DNA of 64,000 nt from Latrodectus hesperus. Lineage: Eukaryota > Arthropoda > Arachnida > Araneae > Theridiidae. A program made the position numbers and the translations under genes. This document shows, piece by piece, positions 1 to 12,975 of the stretch (position 1 is its first letter; each line of letters starts with the position of its first letter). The notes under the pieces are model-generated. The model was given only the letters and a program-made list of their open reading frames with translations. It was not told the DNA's origin and did not search any database. The DNA lies in contig CM075853.1 of NCBI GenBank assembly GCA_037975125.1, forward strand, positions 41,421,124-41,485,123, written 5' to 3'.

Positions 1-765
1 AATAATTTAATCATCATATTAATCACAATAAGCACATTAATATTTATAAAATATACCACAATACTTCAGATAACAAATTACGATTTCGTTTCCTGCCTTT
101 TCCTGCATTACATTTATCGTTTTACGAAGAAGTATAATTTATCACATACTTGAAACATTTATTTAAAAAATGTAATTTCTAAGTATTCTTACATTTCTAT
201 GCGTATAATCTTTACAATATAAAAACAGTCGAATAAATCAGTGGAAAGAATTTAAATTTTTTTACACCCACTTTCTACACTGCTTACTTACAAATAATTT
301 TTTCAAGCTTAAAATATAAGTTTTGAAGTTTTAAGTTTCAAAACTTTTAAAGTATTTTGTTCAATAATTTTTGATTAATCTGAGTGAATCTGGGAAATTT
401 CAATTGGATTCAATTAACATTTTTAAATGAAAAAAGATTAACTCATATGAGAATCAAAGCCGTTACACCAAATTACCTTTTATTAACGAATCCGTAAAAA
501 ATCAATAGAATTCAATATAATTTATTTATACTTTAATTTATTTTTGCAAAGTTTTATTTAATGGGGAAAAAGATATGTACAAATTATATATTAGGATTAC
601 GGCATAATTATAACAAGCATGATCTTAAAATAAGTTAATTGCTTTCCTTTATGGACGAACCAATTTCAATATATTATGAAATATGAGGAATATTTCTGTT
701 ATATATTTATAAATCCGAAAACAACAATGTTCTTCATATAAAATAGATTCTCATGTACCTTTTTT

Positions 766-778
766 AAATTCAATACTT
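766..778. repeat. Target-site duplication, left copy of LINE fragment 779-1259
   Basis: The 13-mer aaattcaatactt occurs here and again at 1260-1272, exactly bracketing the retrotransposon fragment and its poly-T (minus-strand poly-A) tract. This is the direct footprint of target-primed reverse transcription. Confidence 0.85.
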
Positions 779-1259
779 TTTTTTTTTTATCCTACGCCCG
801 ACCTTGGTTTTTCAACCATCAGTCTCTGTCGGGCAGCCCAATACAATCTTGAGGTGAATGAAAAGTCATCTTCCGCAGAATTTCTATCTGCGACGTCCGA
901 AAGTCCAGGGCAAGTGAAAAGGTGGTCACCAGTCATATCCTCTAGTCCGCAAAAAGGGCAGATTGAAAGTCCCTCAAACCCAAACGGTGAAGGTGTTTTT
1001 GCAGATAATCATGCCCAGTTTTAAGGCGAAAATTTGCCACTCCCACAGCTCTGTGGAGGTTACACGGAATAGGCTTTGTTAGTAAGGAAGCCCATGCTTT
1101 CTCCTTTATGCACATCTTGTAAATATTTCTACGATAGGAGGCTATATTTGACTTAATAAGCCTTTTAACAGTATGGTACTCCAAGGCTGGAGAAGGCTGT
1201 TGTAGATCTGAGCCAGCCTTTGCCAATTTATCAGCTGCCTCATTTCCGGCGATACCACA
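779..1259 (-). mobile_element. 5'-truncated LINE, RNase H to 3' end, poly-A tail
   Basis: Read on the minus strand, this begins inside an RNase H domain, with the motif GNEAADKLAKAG (the family G-N-E-x-A-D signature). It continues through a C-terminal region with a C-x2-C-x8-H-x3-C zinc-knuckle pattern (CPFC...DHLFTC) and stops about 10 bp before a poly-A run (poly-T at 779-788 on the plus strand). A frameshift near 970-980 splits the reading: one frame runs into a premature stop at 942, while the next frame carries the cysteine motif to the natural end. Perfect 13-bp TSDs flank it. Such RNase H-bearing elements belong to the I/R1-type groups of non-LTR retrotransposons; the exact clade is not determined. 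The apparent open frame running from 1259 to 1517 is host DNA read through by chance. It is a dead copy, fairly recent judging by the perfect TSD. Confidence 0.87.
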
Positions 1260-1272
1260 AAATTCAATACTT
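1260..1272. repeat. Target-site duplication, right copy
   Basis: Identical to 766-778; it marks the 5' truncation point of the element. Confidence 0.85.
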
Positions 1273-2063
1273 AAATCTGCAGTATTACAATAGAAGTGTA
1301 CTTCTTTAATAAACAATGATATATGAGTTACATATTTGATTTCATGAAACACTATTCTACATGTTTTGATAAAAGATATTATTCCGATTTGTATGGAAAC
1401 AGAGAGCGAATTTAACCATTTTACATAAATTTGGTAGTAATAAATCCTGTTTGCCCCAACACTCGGTCGTTTAATTCTTGATAAGGCTTCATTCATTTTC
1501 AAATGTAAGTGTCTCATGATCTGTGATTCTTTAATTGACTATTTATTTGATTAACCAAAGATTACTTGGGAAGGCAGAACAAGCTATTAGTAATGCAAGT
1601 CCAGCAGTTGGTTGATTTTGATCGATGGTTGAAGTATAATCATAATTAAAACACATTTCTTACCTTAAATATAATATTTTATTCATTTAAATTATTTATA
1701 ATTATATGTTAATTGTAAAGTGTCAATTTATTTAATTCTTATTTTTATTTTTACATTTAAATATGAATTTTATTTATTTTATTTTTGGATACTAATTTTA
1801 AGGGAATAAATCTCACAAACTTTACTTGTATTTATGTAAAAATTTATTTTTTTCTTTATTAAAATTTCTTAAGCAAAATATTTCTAAAGTAATATCTGAA
1901 AAGCTGTCGCAATTATAATGAAAACAAAAATATTTTACCGAGAATTGAAGTAGAGGAGTGAAGACCCTAATGGGATAATTATGCAGTATTGTTAAAGAGA
2001 GATAAAATAAAAATAGTGCATTTATAGTATTTCATCTATAATATTTTGTATTTTAGCAGAGAG

Positions 2064-2163
<100 letters not shown>

Positions 2164-5100
2164 TAAATATAATTGAATGATCTTTAGTTCTTTAAATATT
2201 AAAAATGATAAGTGTTGGTTAAAATATTTATAATATTTGTTGTCAATAACAGGTTAATTTATATTAACTACATTAATTCTATAAAATATTTTCAATTTAT
2301 CATTAGTACAATAAATTATAATTTGTGATTCATTAAATCATGAATAAAAATTTGACACGAAACAAAAATGTTAGAAGTTGTACTAAGGAAAACCACCAAA
2401 ATCTAAGTTTTAAACATTAGTTAAACAGATACATTTAAATTTGTATTAAATAAAATAGTTTAAGATGAAAATGTGTATTGAAATGTCATATTGTAAAGCT
2501 TACTAACAGCTAATTTAAAGTTTATAAGAAAAATTATTTGAAAAATGCTCCAAGAAAATACAAGAAATGTTTACTGTGATGAATGAATAAATGATGAATT
2601 ATTGAATAATTTCTGAATCACATTAGAGAATTTTGCTCAAAAGGAAGTAAAATAAATGTCATTAATATTCAAAATTAATTATTAGTTTAATCAATTTTAA
2701 CAACACCCAGTTAGTTTCTTTATTTTGTAATTTTAAAAGATGAATTGGGACACACTAAAGTATTTTCAAATGATAATTTACTAAGATATTTATTTTATGT
2801 TATTTTTAAAAAATTAAAATTTCTTGTAAATTAACATTTACGTAATTATTTATTTGTGACATTGTAAATTGTATTCATTACACTGTTATGCGTTGATTTA
2901 AATTATATAACCAAATATCGTTTTATCGGAAAAAGAAAAAAATATTAATTTTCTATTTTTCAAATCAAATATGTTGAGTATAATAAAATATGTTAGCTGT
3001 CTTGAAAATATTTTAAAGAAATGTTTTTGTATAAGTAAACAAATTTATACCTTAATATATAAATAATAAAAATATCATAATAAGAATTTCAGACTTATAA
3101 TGTTAAATATATTTACTAACCTATAGTGTATAAATAAAAATAAATAAATCAAACCAAAATTGAATTTTTAATTAAAACTAAAATAACAAAATAAAGTAAA
3201 GAAATATTTAAAAACCTTAATAATGTTTCGTTAGCAAATGTTTTATTGAACTGAAACACTGGAAATCTGCTTTTAAGAGTTTTTATCAAGAAAAATATTG
3301 CAATGGAAAAACTAATATTTAAGATATACATGAAAGCATATATCTGGGAATTAGATAGTTTGTATTAGAAAAGATGATTCATAAATAAATGCATGAATAA
3401 TGTAAAATTGTCTTAAGATAATTTTGTTTCAAACCCATAATTAAATTAACCCAAGAAAAATACTTCTATACCGTAAGAATAATTACTCTAAGCTTATTTA
3501 TAAATCTTTTTAAAATATATAAACTATCAATAAGAATTAAAAATACTTAATAATATGTAAGTTTGTTAAACTCCTTCGGAAATAATTAAATCATTATAAA
3601 AATATTAATTAAAATTAATACTTTTCAATATATTTATTATATGTTCCAGGATCTAACCTATGTTTCTTAAAGAATTCTTCAAATTCATTGATTAATATAA
3701 AAAATAATATTCTCGAAAAATTAAATCTAATAAAATATTTATTTCAAGATTTTTTTCAGCAGTAAGATTGTCCAAATATTTTTAAGAAAAACTCACGTTG
3801 TTCCTAAACATATTTGAAAAAATATGATTGAAAATAACTTCAAATATTAATAATGTATATTAATTAATTAAAATACAGAAAATGTTGAGGTTATGAGGAA
3901 AATATTTATATAACAACAAAATACTTCAAACTCATTTATGTAATTTTTTAATGCTTATATTATTTTGTCAATAATGAACAATAAATTGAAAATTTAGTCT
4001 TCAGAAAGAAAATTATAAATTTATTGATTAAGGGATAATCTTTTTTGATTCATAAAGATGTAAAATTTTCTATATAAGTGAATTTATTAAATCTTTGCGT
4101 ATAGAAATTATTATCTAATTAGCAATGTTGAATTATACTTTTAGCTTTAGTTATACAATACTTGGTGATGTGCATATATTATCACCACACATTCAAATTT
4201 ATTTATAAATAAGAAAAATGAAGATTTTTTGATACTATTTTCGTTGTATTTGAGTATTTTATTTGTATTTTTTCGTTTTTATTAATCAAGTAAAGCAAAA
4301 TTTATAAAACAATAAACAAAAAGTAATACATATTTCTTATTAAAATCTGATATTAATTGAAGGTTTCAACTACTTGCTTGGAACATGAGTAAATTAGCAA
4401 TAATTCATGTAATTCTAACAGATTAAATATTATAATAAAACCTTGGAAAGTTTTAAAATAAATTATATGTACAGATTTAAAAAAGATAGCTACACCTAAA
4501 TATGTAAGAAAAATAACCTAGATAAGAATTATTTTTTCTGCATACAAAGTTAATCTTTATGTTTTAACAAATATTAAATACTGATTGATAACAAAAAAGG
4601 ATTTTATGGAAACATTTTTCACGATAAATTTATCTTAATAAAATTCACATTGACAAAATTTAATTTCAAAACTAGTTTTTCTTATTTTAAAATTTATTAT
4701 TAATAATTACGTTTAACATTTGAGACTAATTAAATGCACTATATAACAAAACATATCATAAACTTTAGATGATGGAAATATTTTAAAGATGAAATTTTCT
4801 ACATTTTGTAAAAACTATAAAACCCATTTTCTACATATTTTAAGAAAAAAAGAAAATTTATAGAAATTTCATTTTCTAAAAGAGGTGAATTTTACATTCC
4901 TGTATATGCCAATATTATATAAAAGACATTTTTCTGATACATAAAGGATGGTAAAATTCAGTTTCACACTGACGAAAAAGCTATGGTAAATCAAAATATT
5001 TTTTAACTACCATTAATATGTATAGATATAGTAAAACGGAAATTTTAAGTAAAATTATTTGGATTATATTTAATATAAATATTTAATATTTCATAAATAA

Positions 5101-5728
5101 CGAATAAAAAATCAAGTATTTTTAATTCAAAGATGTTGGACACTTTTCTTAAAAATTATTTCATTACATTCTCATTCACCATGAATACAAAAATTATTCA
5201 TTGTACTTCAATAACTACTGAAAGCTTTAAACAAAATTTATTAAATTTTACATATATGTAACACATATGTTTAATATAAGAAAATGGAATCGCATTCTTA
5301 TTTTTGAATGAGGTATTTGTTAAATTTGTAGTGTTCATGACAATCATTTTATTTTTCTTCTTTAATATATTAACGCAAATTTTTTATTAGTTTATATATA
5401 TATATTATGTATTTAACTTTATAGAAATTTATTTAATATTAAGATTAATATCTGCTTTTAATTTTTTAGAATGCGATAGGTTAAATTAAAATTTTTCAGT
5501 ATGTAATTGTATTATAATTAAGGCAGCTGTAAGTGTATTTGTTATTTTACAATAATTTTGTTAGAAAAAGAATGATCAGTAAATATTAAAAGTGAATATT
5601 ACGTAATTTTATAGCTGAATATTATTTAAAACAGAGTTAAATTCTGAAATTACATTAAATTCGGTATGCCTATTCCTAAGGTTAGAGTCTTGCATATTAA
5701 TGCATAGGATAATATGACATTTAAATCA

Positions 5729-5855
<127 letters not shown>

Positions 5856-6510
5856 CCTTTTTACAAATAATATTAATATCTTAAGAACTCATTATTTAAT
5901 TACAAAATTACAAAATCTTAATATATTTTTCAATATACTAACGTCTCTGATTCTAAATATTCGCTTATCTATAAATATATTTCTAAAATTTATTAGAATC
6001 TAATGTAATTAGCGAATATTTTTGCTTAACAGAAAAGTAGAAAGATGATTTCACTTAACAAATTTTAAAAGCTTACCATTATTTTAGATTTCCTTCAATG
6101 AATTTTCAATAAAATGTTCTGAATATGAATGATCAAGCTTGACTCTTCAAATGATTGCGGAACTGGAGAAGTTAATAATGCAGTTTATGTCAAACTTTGA
6201 AGTCACAGATTCAGATAAAAGAGAAATTCATATTAATTCACTCAAATATGCTTAGAAATACTTGAGTTTGAGTACGAATATATCTGAGTCTTTCCTATTA
6301 TGATTCAAATTAATTTTATCAGTTTGCTTTACAAATGTCCATTTTCGCCTCGAGTTCAAATTATTTTTTTATTTAACTTTCTTTTTCATGATTTATATAA
6401 AACTTAAATTTTGAATATTCGTAAAATAAGTTTTATAAAGCATAGCAAAGTATGAAATCTTCAATTTTTTCTCAAACATTTTTTATAAAAAAAAAAATCT
6501 GAGTTTGCGT

Positions 6511-6602
6511 CTTTTTTTTTAACGCGACAATAGCCTGATAGTCGCTGTTGTTCCTCCGGCCCGAAGAAAAGTTTATTTTCCTATTTCCTCGTGCGTTTCA
6601 AT
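6511..6602 (-). mobile_element. 92-bp LINE 3' tail with 9-bp target duplication
   Basis: The 9-mer agtttgcgt occurs at 6502-6510 and 6603-6611. Between the copies lies a poly-T tract (poly-A on the minus strand) preceded, in minus orientation, by a GC-richer segment whose open frame ends RAGGTTATIRLLSR-stop just before the tail. That arrangement (coding end, stop, poly-A, TSD) fits an extremely 5'-truncated non-LTR insertion. The fragment is too short to classify, and a 9-bp duplication is at the short end of the normal range, so confidence is moderate. Confidence 0.6.
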
Positions 6603-6611
6603 AGTTTGCGT

Positions 6612-7009
6612 GAACTGTTCCTTTTCCTTACTGAAATTTAAAGGAAATTTATTTCTGTTAGAGCTGAAGATAAGTGCTGGTCAGGAGAGCGAAGGGAAGA
6701 TCTCCCTCCGCCAGGAGAAGGAGTTCAGATCAGCAGCCAACCAGTGGAGACTGAAAGGAGGACCGAGAGTAGAGAATTGCCACCAACTTTGCAGTTCGGA
6801 GCAGTTCTGAATCCTCGCGGAAAGAGGAAGGTCGGGACATGGGCATGGTCTACGTCACTCGCCATCGATCCGACCCTTTGGAATATGCGGTAAGAGAGAG
6901 CGCCCCTGGCCCATTGCCGTCGTCTATTTTAGACTAGGACCCATCGTTGCGCCCTAGTCTATCCTTCTGATCTTTTAACATCCGGAATAAAAAAGAAAAA
7001 TAAATAACA
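6612..7009 (+). other. GC-richer island, possible solo LTR (alternatively a 5' exon)
   Basis: Composition shifts abruptly from AT-rich background to roughly balanced. Toward the right end lie a 9-bp perfect hairpin (6930-6961), an AATAAA signal at 6986-6991 and an A-rich run, an order reminiscent of the R/U5 part of a long terminal repeat. Within it, a start codon in fair context (gggacATGGGC, near 6838) leads into a splice-donor-like GCG/GTAAGAG at 6888-6894, so a first coding exon is an alternative. I could not find a matching TG...CA boundary with duplicated flanks, nor a protein motif in the 66-codon open frame at 6610-6810. No second copy occurs in the window. Confidence 0.4.
6930..6961. 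repeat. 9-bp inverted repeat (hairpin) upstream of AATAAA
   Basis: tagactagg (6930-6938) and cctagtcta (6953-6961) pair perfectly around a 14-nt loop, 24 nt upstream of AATAAA. Confidence 0.8.
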
Positions 7010-10000
7010 TTACTTGTGTTATATAAATCAAGCTTCAAACGGAAGCTGTTTTCATTCTTTTCAGGAGTTTTTTACTGGCGTTAAAAAGTTAGAAAGATAA
7101 ATATTTAAAAACTGTCAAATAAAACAATTGGTGTATTTATATAACTGATTGTTTATATTAAAAGGATTTTATTGGATTTAATTGGGTATTCTAAAATTTT
7201 TCTGATAAAAAAAATTTATTTCGTCAATTGTGCCAATGTTTGAAATGAGTCAAAATTCGGACGCACAAAATGTAAGCAAATTCAAAATAATTTTTAATAT
7301 GATCCCATATGATAAATTACACCTAAGCTTTCACTTGATTGAAAATTACTTTCTCAGAAAAAAATTTAAAATATGTGCTTAAGTCAATGTTTGATAGAAA
7401 TTTTAGCGTGTACAACTATTTTTATAAAAGTGGATATTTTTATAAATCAACACGTATATGGAAGGAAAAAAATTTTATTAATAAAAACAAATAACGTTTA
7501 CTCATGCAAAAATTTGGTATACAAAGAATTTTTTGTTATACTTATGATTTTTAATATAAAAACAAGCATAAATTCTTTATATAAAGATGAAATATAAATA
7601 TCAAATTATAGTATATATATTAATGCCACTATGAAGCGTTTATACATAGAAAATTAAAATTCATTTTTTATCAAAAATCTTTACTATTTGACTTAAATAT
7701 TAAATGATCATTTTTGACCCTGAATTATCAAAGTACATATATTTCATGGTCCTAAATGTAATTGCTTAGATTTCATTCTTTGCGTTCTTTAAATTAATTT
7801 CATTATTTAAAATTAAAATGAAAATCAGGAGTTTTACGTCTTCCTGTGAGATGATATTAATCTGGAGACATTATACTAAAATTTAAATTATTTAAATTTG
7901 TATTCATAAATCTGTAAAATCAATAAATATTGTTATGATTCACTCTAGCACAAACAAATTTTATCAAAAATATATCATCTTGTAGGAGAGCAACATATTT
8001 CGGCTTAGAAAACTATAACTCTTCCCCCAAGATCACTTGAAATTGAATCCTCATAGTTTTACAGTTGAACCTAAAATATGCTAATTATGTCTTAATTTTC
8101 AATAGGTTCTTTATTTTTAAAATATTTTTAATATTTTATTCTATAATTTTAATAATATAATAAGCTTTTCTATAATGATTGCTAAAAGTTACACATTATG
8201 TAATGTAATACATTATATAATTCGTAAGTTAATATTCTAAAATGTTCTAAAACATAATGGGGAAATGTAGGTCTTAATTTACTTGGGTTTCATGCTTATC
8301 TTTAATTATTTATTTGTACTGTTTAATGCTTATCTTAAATTACTTTACCTGTTAATTTTAATTAAAGTCAGTAAAATTTATTTATAATATAACACAATGG
8401 CTTAATTTCTGTTGAAGAAGTAAATAATTCTATTCGGTTGAGAAATATTAAACTATAATGCGAAAAAAATCTAAAATAAAATTAAAAAAATTAAATTTCT
8501 TAAAAATATCATGATTATTTTGCATCAATAATAATGTAATTATTATTAAATATATTATTTATTTCTCAATAGAACAAAAATATCAGAGTGAAAAAAAACA
8601 AGTTTCAATATTCGCAAATAAAATACCTAGAATTATACGAACCTCACGTAAATCCATAAGCATAAATGTGTGTGCTATTAACAATATCTAAAACCTACTT
8701 AAAATATTTATTACACGCACAAACGCAGTGGTTCGATTTTTCCCTAGAGAGAGGTGTTACATATAATTTTATGTACAGTAATCCACTGGAATAAACAAAT
8801 TGTACATATCACATCTTCAATAACATTAAGATAATATTTTATGAATTAAAATTCATCTTTTTAATTTTATTTAAGAAGTCAACTATAAACGTATGTAAAT
8901 ATTTTTTCGCAAAAATATATGGACAAAGCTATAGCAAAATCTATATTGATCCATTTTAAAATATATTCAATTAATAAAATATTACTTTATGTTTTTTGTC
9001 ATGGCTATAATAGTCTTATCAAATAAAGCCATGAATTATAATAGTTACTGCAATTTTTCAATGTTTTTTGGCTTATATGTCTATGAATAATTGCAAAACT
9101 CAGATTCGACAAAGGCCAGCACTTATAACTAGCCATTCAAAAACTTGGTATGGTGTCAGCTGAGTGTCTGGGCAGTTATCAAACTTCCTGCAAACTTTCT
9201 TGTCCTCTCTGTCAATCTTCATGCCTCTGTGATGTTTGTTCTAAGCCTGATAATAATTTTCATAATAACAATTCTGGTGTTTTTCTGTAATTGATAATTT
9301 TTATAGTTTATATTTAGCTATAACTTTATATCTTAATGTTTTATTTAAATATACAAAATACACTAAATTTGTAAAACAATAAAATTTTCAATATAATGTT
9401 TTTGTATGATTTTTTTAATAATTCTTATTAACGAAAATCTGTGTCAACAAACATTTTCACTTTAATGAAAACTAAATAAATAATTAAATCTGCAAGCAAA
9501 GGATTTTCCTTTCTAACACTTCGCTTGGATTTAGTGATAAATTTAAATCTGAATAATATCAAAACAAAAATTTTAGACAACTTTCCTTCATCTTAAAATA
9601 CTTGCATGATAAAAATTATCGTACTTTAATAACATGTGTATTGCACTTCTAAATTTACTATTTAACCAAATGCTAATTTGCATATTAACATTTCCTAGAA
9701 GAATAATTTTGTCTTACATGAAAAACAGTTTTTGAATTTAAAAATTCTAAAATTGATATTAAAAAATCAAATATGATTAATTTGTAGAAGAGGGACGGTA
9801 AAGTAAAAGCAATTGATGTCATACAAGAAAACATTAATTACCTATGGATTTGTACACTAATAAACAATAAGAAAAAAAAATTAAAAGTGTATAAACCACT
9901 TTCTAACATTTTTTATACTTATATAATATTTTTCTAGTATATAAGTATTATTTGTGAAATCCATAATAAAAGTAAATTGAAGAATTCCTTGTAAAAAGTA

Positions 10001-10729
10001 CAAATTGTAAAGGGCAAAATTTAAAACGAAATAAAGAAACATATAACTATCAGATATTTAATTTAAAAGTAAAACTCCAATTGAAAAACAATTCATTGAA
10101 AAACATATTGAATTTTTTTTTTTATTTTCTTTCAACTTTTGAAAAAGCATTGAACAAATGTATAATTTCTTTGTAATCAAATTTTTCTAATTAGAATGCA
10201 AAATAAGACTTACATTATAATTCTTCTTTCATCATTCATATTATACATAATATGACATATTGACACTTGTGAACTTCCATGTATCTAGCTCCGAGGAGTT
10301 TTACCCCTTTAATGGAATCTTCTAGGATTTAATGAATAATCATAATATAAAATATTACATTGTAAAGCTATTTTTTACTATAGTCAAACATTGAAATTTT
10401 ATAACAATGCAAATATATGCAATAAAATTTTAGCAAATTACAAGGGGGAAAACTAAACGATAATAAAATGATCATAGGTTTTACTGAGAATACAGGTAAC
10501 ATAATAGTGAGTGTTTTCCATTTCTGAAAAATTTTTGATTATTTATAGTCAATATTTAAAACTTTAAAATTATATTGAGAGAAAGTTTTCAATATCTGCA
10601 GATGTAGAACCTTAATTCTCACATAAATATTGTAAAACAAGAAAACAATGTTTATTCTCCTCTGCGTTGCAGAATAGTTCTGAATCCTCTGATTTTCAAG
10701 GTTGGTGAGGAATATAACTGTTTTTTTTA
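7010..10729. other. AT-rich non-coding DNA, no gene seen
   Basis: No domain-bearing open frame. A slightly GC-richer patch at about 9090-9250 is not recognisable in any frame. The frames at 7373-7597 and 10539-10748 look like translated AT-rich sequence; the latter begins in the tail of the neighbouring dead LINE. Confidence 0.55.
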
Positions 10730-11870
10730 AACTTGACTCACGATGCATGGTTGCTTTCTGCTTCGCTGGGTATGTCTAAATGCGAAGATAAGGTTAAGGA
10801 GCATGTAGTCTTGTAATAGAGTAGGCTGCCTTCGACTCCACAAGAGCAGTCTTGGAAACCAAATGTATGTAACTTATTGAAGAAGGACGGAAATGAGACA
10901 TAGCCTGTATAGAAATGTATCTCATTCCTTGTCTAGTTAATTGGTTTCCTGGTAACCTTTGGTACCAAATTGTGAACACTTCGTTCAGTTGTTAAATTTT
11001 CCCATTCTTTATACAAGCAATCCGTTATCCAGCTATCGATTTGACAAGGTAGTAATAGTATGATATGAGAACATTGACATATGATAGTGAAACCAATTTT
11101 GCAAGTCTGTCCACTGTCTCATTTCCTTCTGTAACTTAGTGGGGGGGGGGAGATACCTGACAACCTAAGGTACATACCAGGTGTTTCGTCGCGTATGCCT
11201 ATGTCTATGCAACTTGGTGGGTTTTTATCCAATCAATCCTGGTTGTTATCTACTGTTGTAGAATGTCCTGCATTTCTTGTACCACTAAGTCATTTGTTAA
11301 GAAAACTAGAGGAAGCTTAAAGGCAAACTCTACAATCTGACCAGATGTGTGGTCTGGTTTCACTTCATTCATCGTGACCAGATGTTTCTCGGAAGAGGTT
11401 GTAAAGAAGCTATTTTAATAGCTTTTAATGGTATTAATAGATGATAATTCATCCTGCTATACTGTGTTCCCAGACTGAAGTACATTGCTTCAAGAGCATT
11501 GTAAGCCATGTTCTAAGTATATTATTATTCAGAATTCAACTTTTTCCTCGATTTAAATAGGTTATGAAGTTAAACGTTTGACTACTGTTACTCCAAGAAG
11601 TTTAATTGTGTCTTTTCATATCACTCTGTTGCTGAACCAAAATATTTAAGGACCACATTTAAGCTTTTCAATTAGAATATATTCGGATTTTCTTTAGAGA
11701 TTTGAAGTGAGTTACCATCTAATCATTTTTTAAAATGAACTAGTGCCTCGCATTTGATTTTACCACTACCATAAAAGTAAAATCATCAGCAAATCCTTGT
11801 AAATATATTATGCTTTCTGGATCATGTTTCTCTTTTTTATTGCAGTTATTTTTAAGGGGGATATCGACAG
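10730..11870 (-). pseudogene. Ancient RT/RNase H non-LTR retrotransposon remnant
   Basis: On the minus strand a reverse-transcriptase palm motif GFADDFTF (the catalytic F/Y-A-D-D box; plus-strand 11782-11793 encodes FADD) is followed downstream by a KLLGV-type segment that in this family lies just past the palm. About 650 bp further on comes an RNase H signature EGNETVDRLA (plus 11101-11126). Many stops and frameshifts separate these pieces, so it is long dead. A poly-T run near 10720-10728 may be the remains of a poly-A tail, but I see no TSD, and both ends are approximate. Order RT then RNase H on a single strand, without integrase or LTR, supports an I/R1-type LINE rather than an LTR element. 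Confidence 0.75.
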
Positions 11871-12411
11871 CTAAATTTCATAACATTTTGCTACTATATA
11901 ATATGACAAGCATCAGCATGCCAGTTATACATAAAAAATACAATCCATATTGAAATGGATATTTCAATGGAAAATTCATATTAATTTCATAGAAGCATGA
12001 TAAAGAGAAATTCAAAGTAAGATATATATTCGAAACACCCACACGTCACTTTTCTATAGAATGTATGTATAAATATATTTTTTTACAAATAATGTAAATC
12101 AAAATTTAGAGCATTGAGAATTGTACCCTGAATCGATAACAGTTAAGTAACAAAAATAAAATTTAAAATTAATTGAAAACTCATACATTTTTATTCCATT
12201 TTAAAAAAGACTAAAAATAAGTATTAAAAGAGGATAATTGGAAAGTTACAAAAATAAACATTTAAAATAATATTTAAATATTAATAGGATTTCATTTATA
12301 ATGTATACTTAATATGGTTCATTTATCATTATATACATTTGTTTTTTATGGAAAAATTTATTTCCAATAAATTATCAATTAAAATTATTTTTTTCTAATA
12401 CCAAGTTGCTC

Positions 12412-12610
12412 TTAGGCCTTGGCGTTATTCAGTGATGGCATCTCATATAGTGGGTCATTCAGTGGGTGTGCCATCTTCACCTCGAAAGTGCAGTGATTAA
12501 GAAAGACAAACACAGAAAAGAAAAAACAAATATGTCCTAACCAGGATTCGAACCCAGGACTTACTGCTTCGAAAGTAAGGACACTAACCTCTTCATCATC
12601 AGTCAGCTTA
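12412..12610 (-). mobile_element. SINE-like unit with tRNA-derived head
   Basis: In minus orientation the unit starts with a tRNA-like segment (12533-12610). It continues into about 120 bp of unrelated, less AT-rich sequence ending near ctaagagcaacttgg, then enters AT-rich flank. This head-plus-body arrangement is that of a tRNA-derived short interspersed element transcribed by RNA polymerase III. The body happens to stay open in one frame, with no recognised domain. I find no convincing flanking duplication or clear A-tail, and no second copy in this window, so the call rests on the head alone. Confidence 0.5.
12533..12610 (-). other. tRNA-like sequence (degenerate; SINE head)
   Basis: The minus strand carries a good B box, GGTTCGAATCC (plus 12544-12554), with a T arm CTGGG/TTCGAAT/CCTGG followed by TTAGGACA at the acceptor position. 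An anticodon-like arm shows TTACT...AGTAA around TTCGAAGC, which would place CGA (Ser) in an 8-nt loop. The 5' acceptor strand that should pair with TTAGGAC is absent and the A-box/D-arm is poor. It is therefore not called as a functional tRNA gene. Confidence 0.6.
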
Positions 12611-12885
12611 GCAAAGCATGTTATTAAATTTATTCTCATTTAATATTTAAATGATAATTATGTTTATCTACAGCTATACTGTTTTACACTTTTTTAATTG
12701 AGGTTATATTTCATTTTGGATGCCCCCATATCTACTAATCTCCTAATTTAACGGAATATAACAAGTCAATGTTGTTCACCAAAGGAAAATTCGTGTAGAT
12801 TCAAAAGCCTTTTGGCAATAATTTCCTAAATGCTGTTCAGAAATATTTCAAACTCCAGTTATTTCAAAGATATACACATTCGCAC

Positions 12886-12886
<1 letters not shown>

Positions 12887-12973
<87 letters not shown>
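12887..12973. repeat. (TA)n microsatellite
   Basis: About 43 TA units, preceded by cacattcgcacg. Frames through it encode only alternating Tyr-Ile. Confidence 0.98.

Positions 12974-12975
<2 letters not shown>

Noticed and set aside
1260..1517. N-terminal extension of the RNase H frame at the left of the window
   Set aside because: The TSD at 1260-1272 marks the element boundary, so sequence beyond it is host DNA that happens to stay open.
12533..12610. Functional tRNA-Ser gene
   Set aside because: The 5' acceptor strand does not pair with the 3' strand, the anticodon loop would have 8 nt and the A box is weak.
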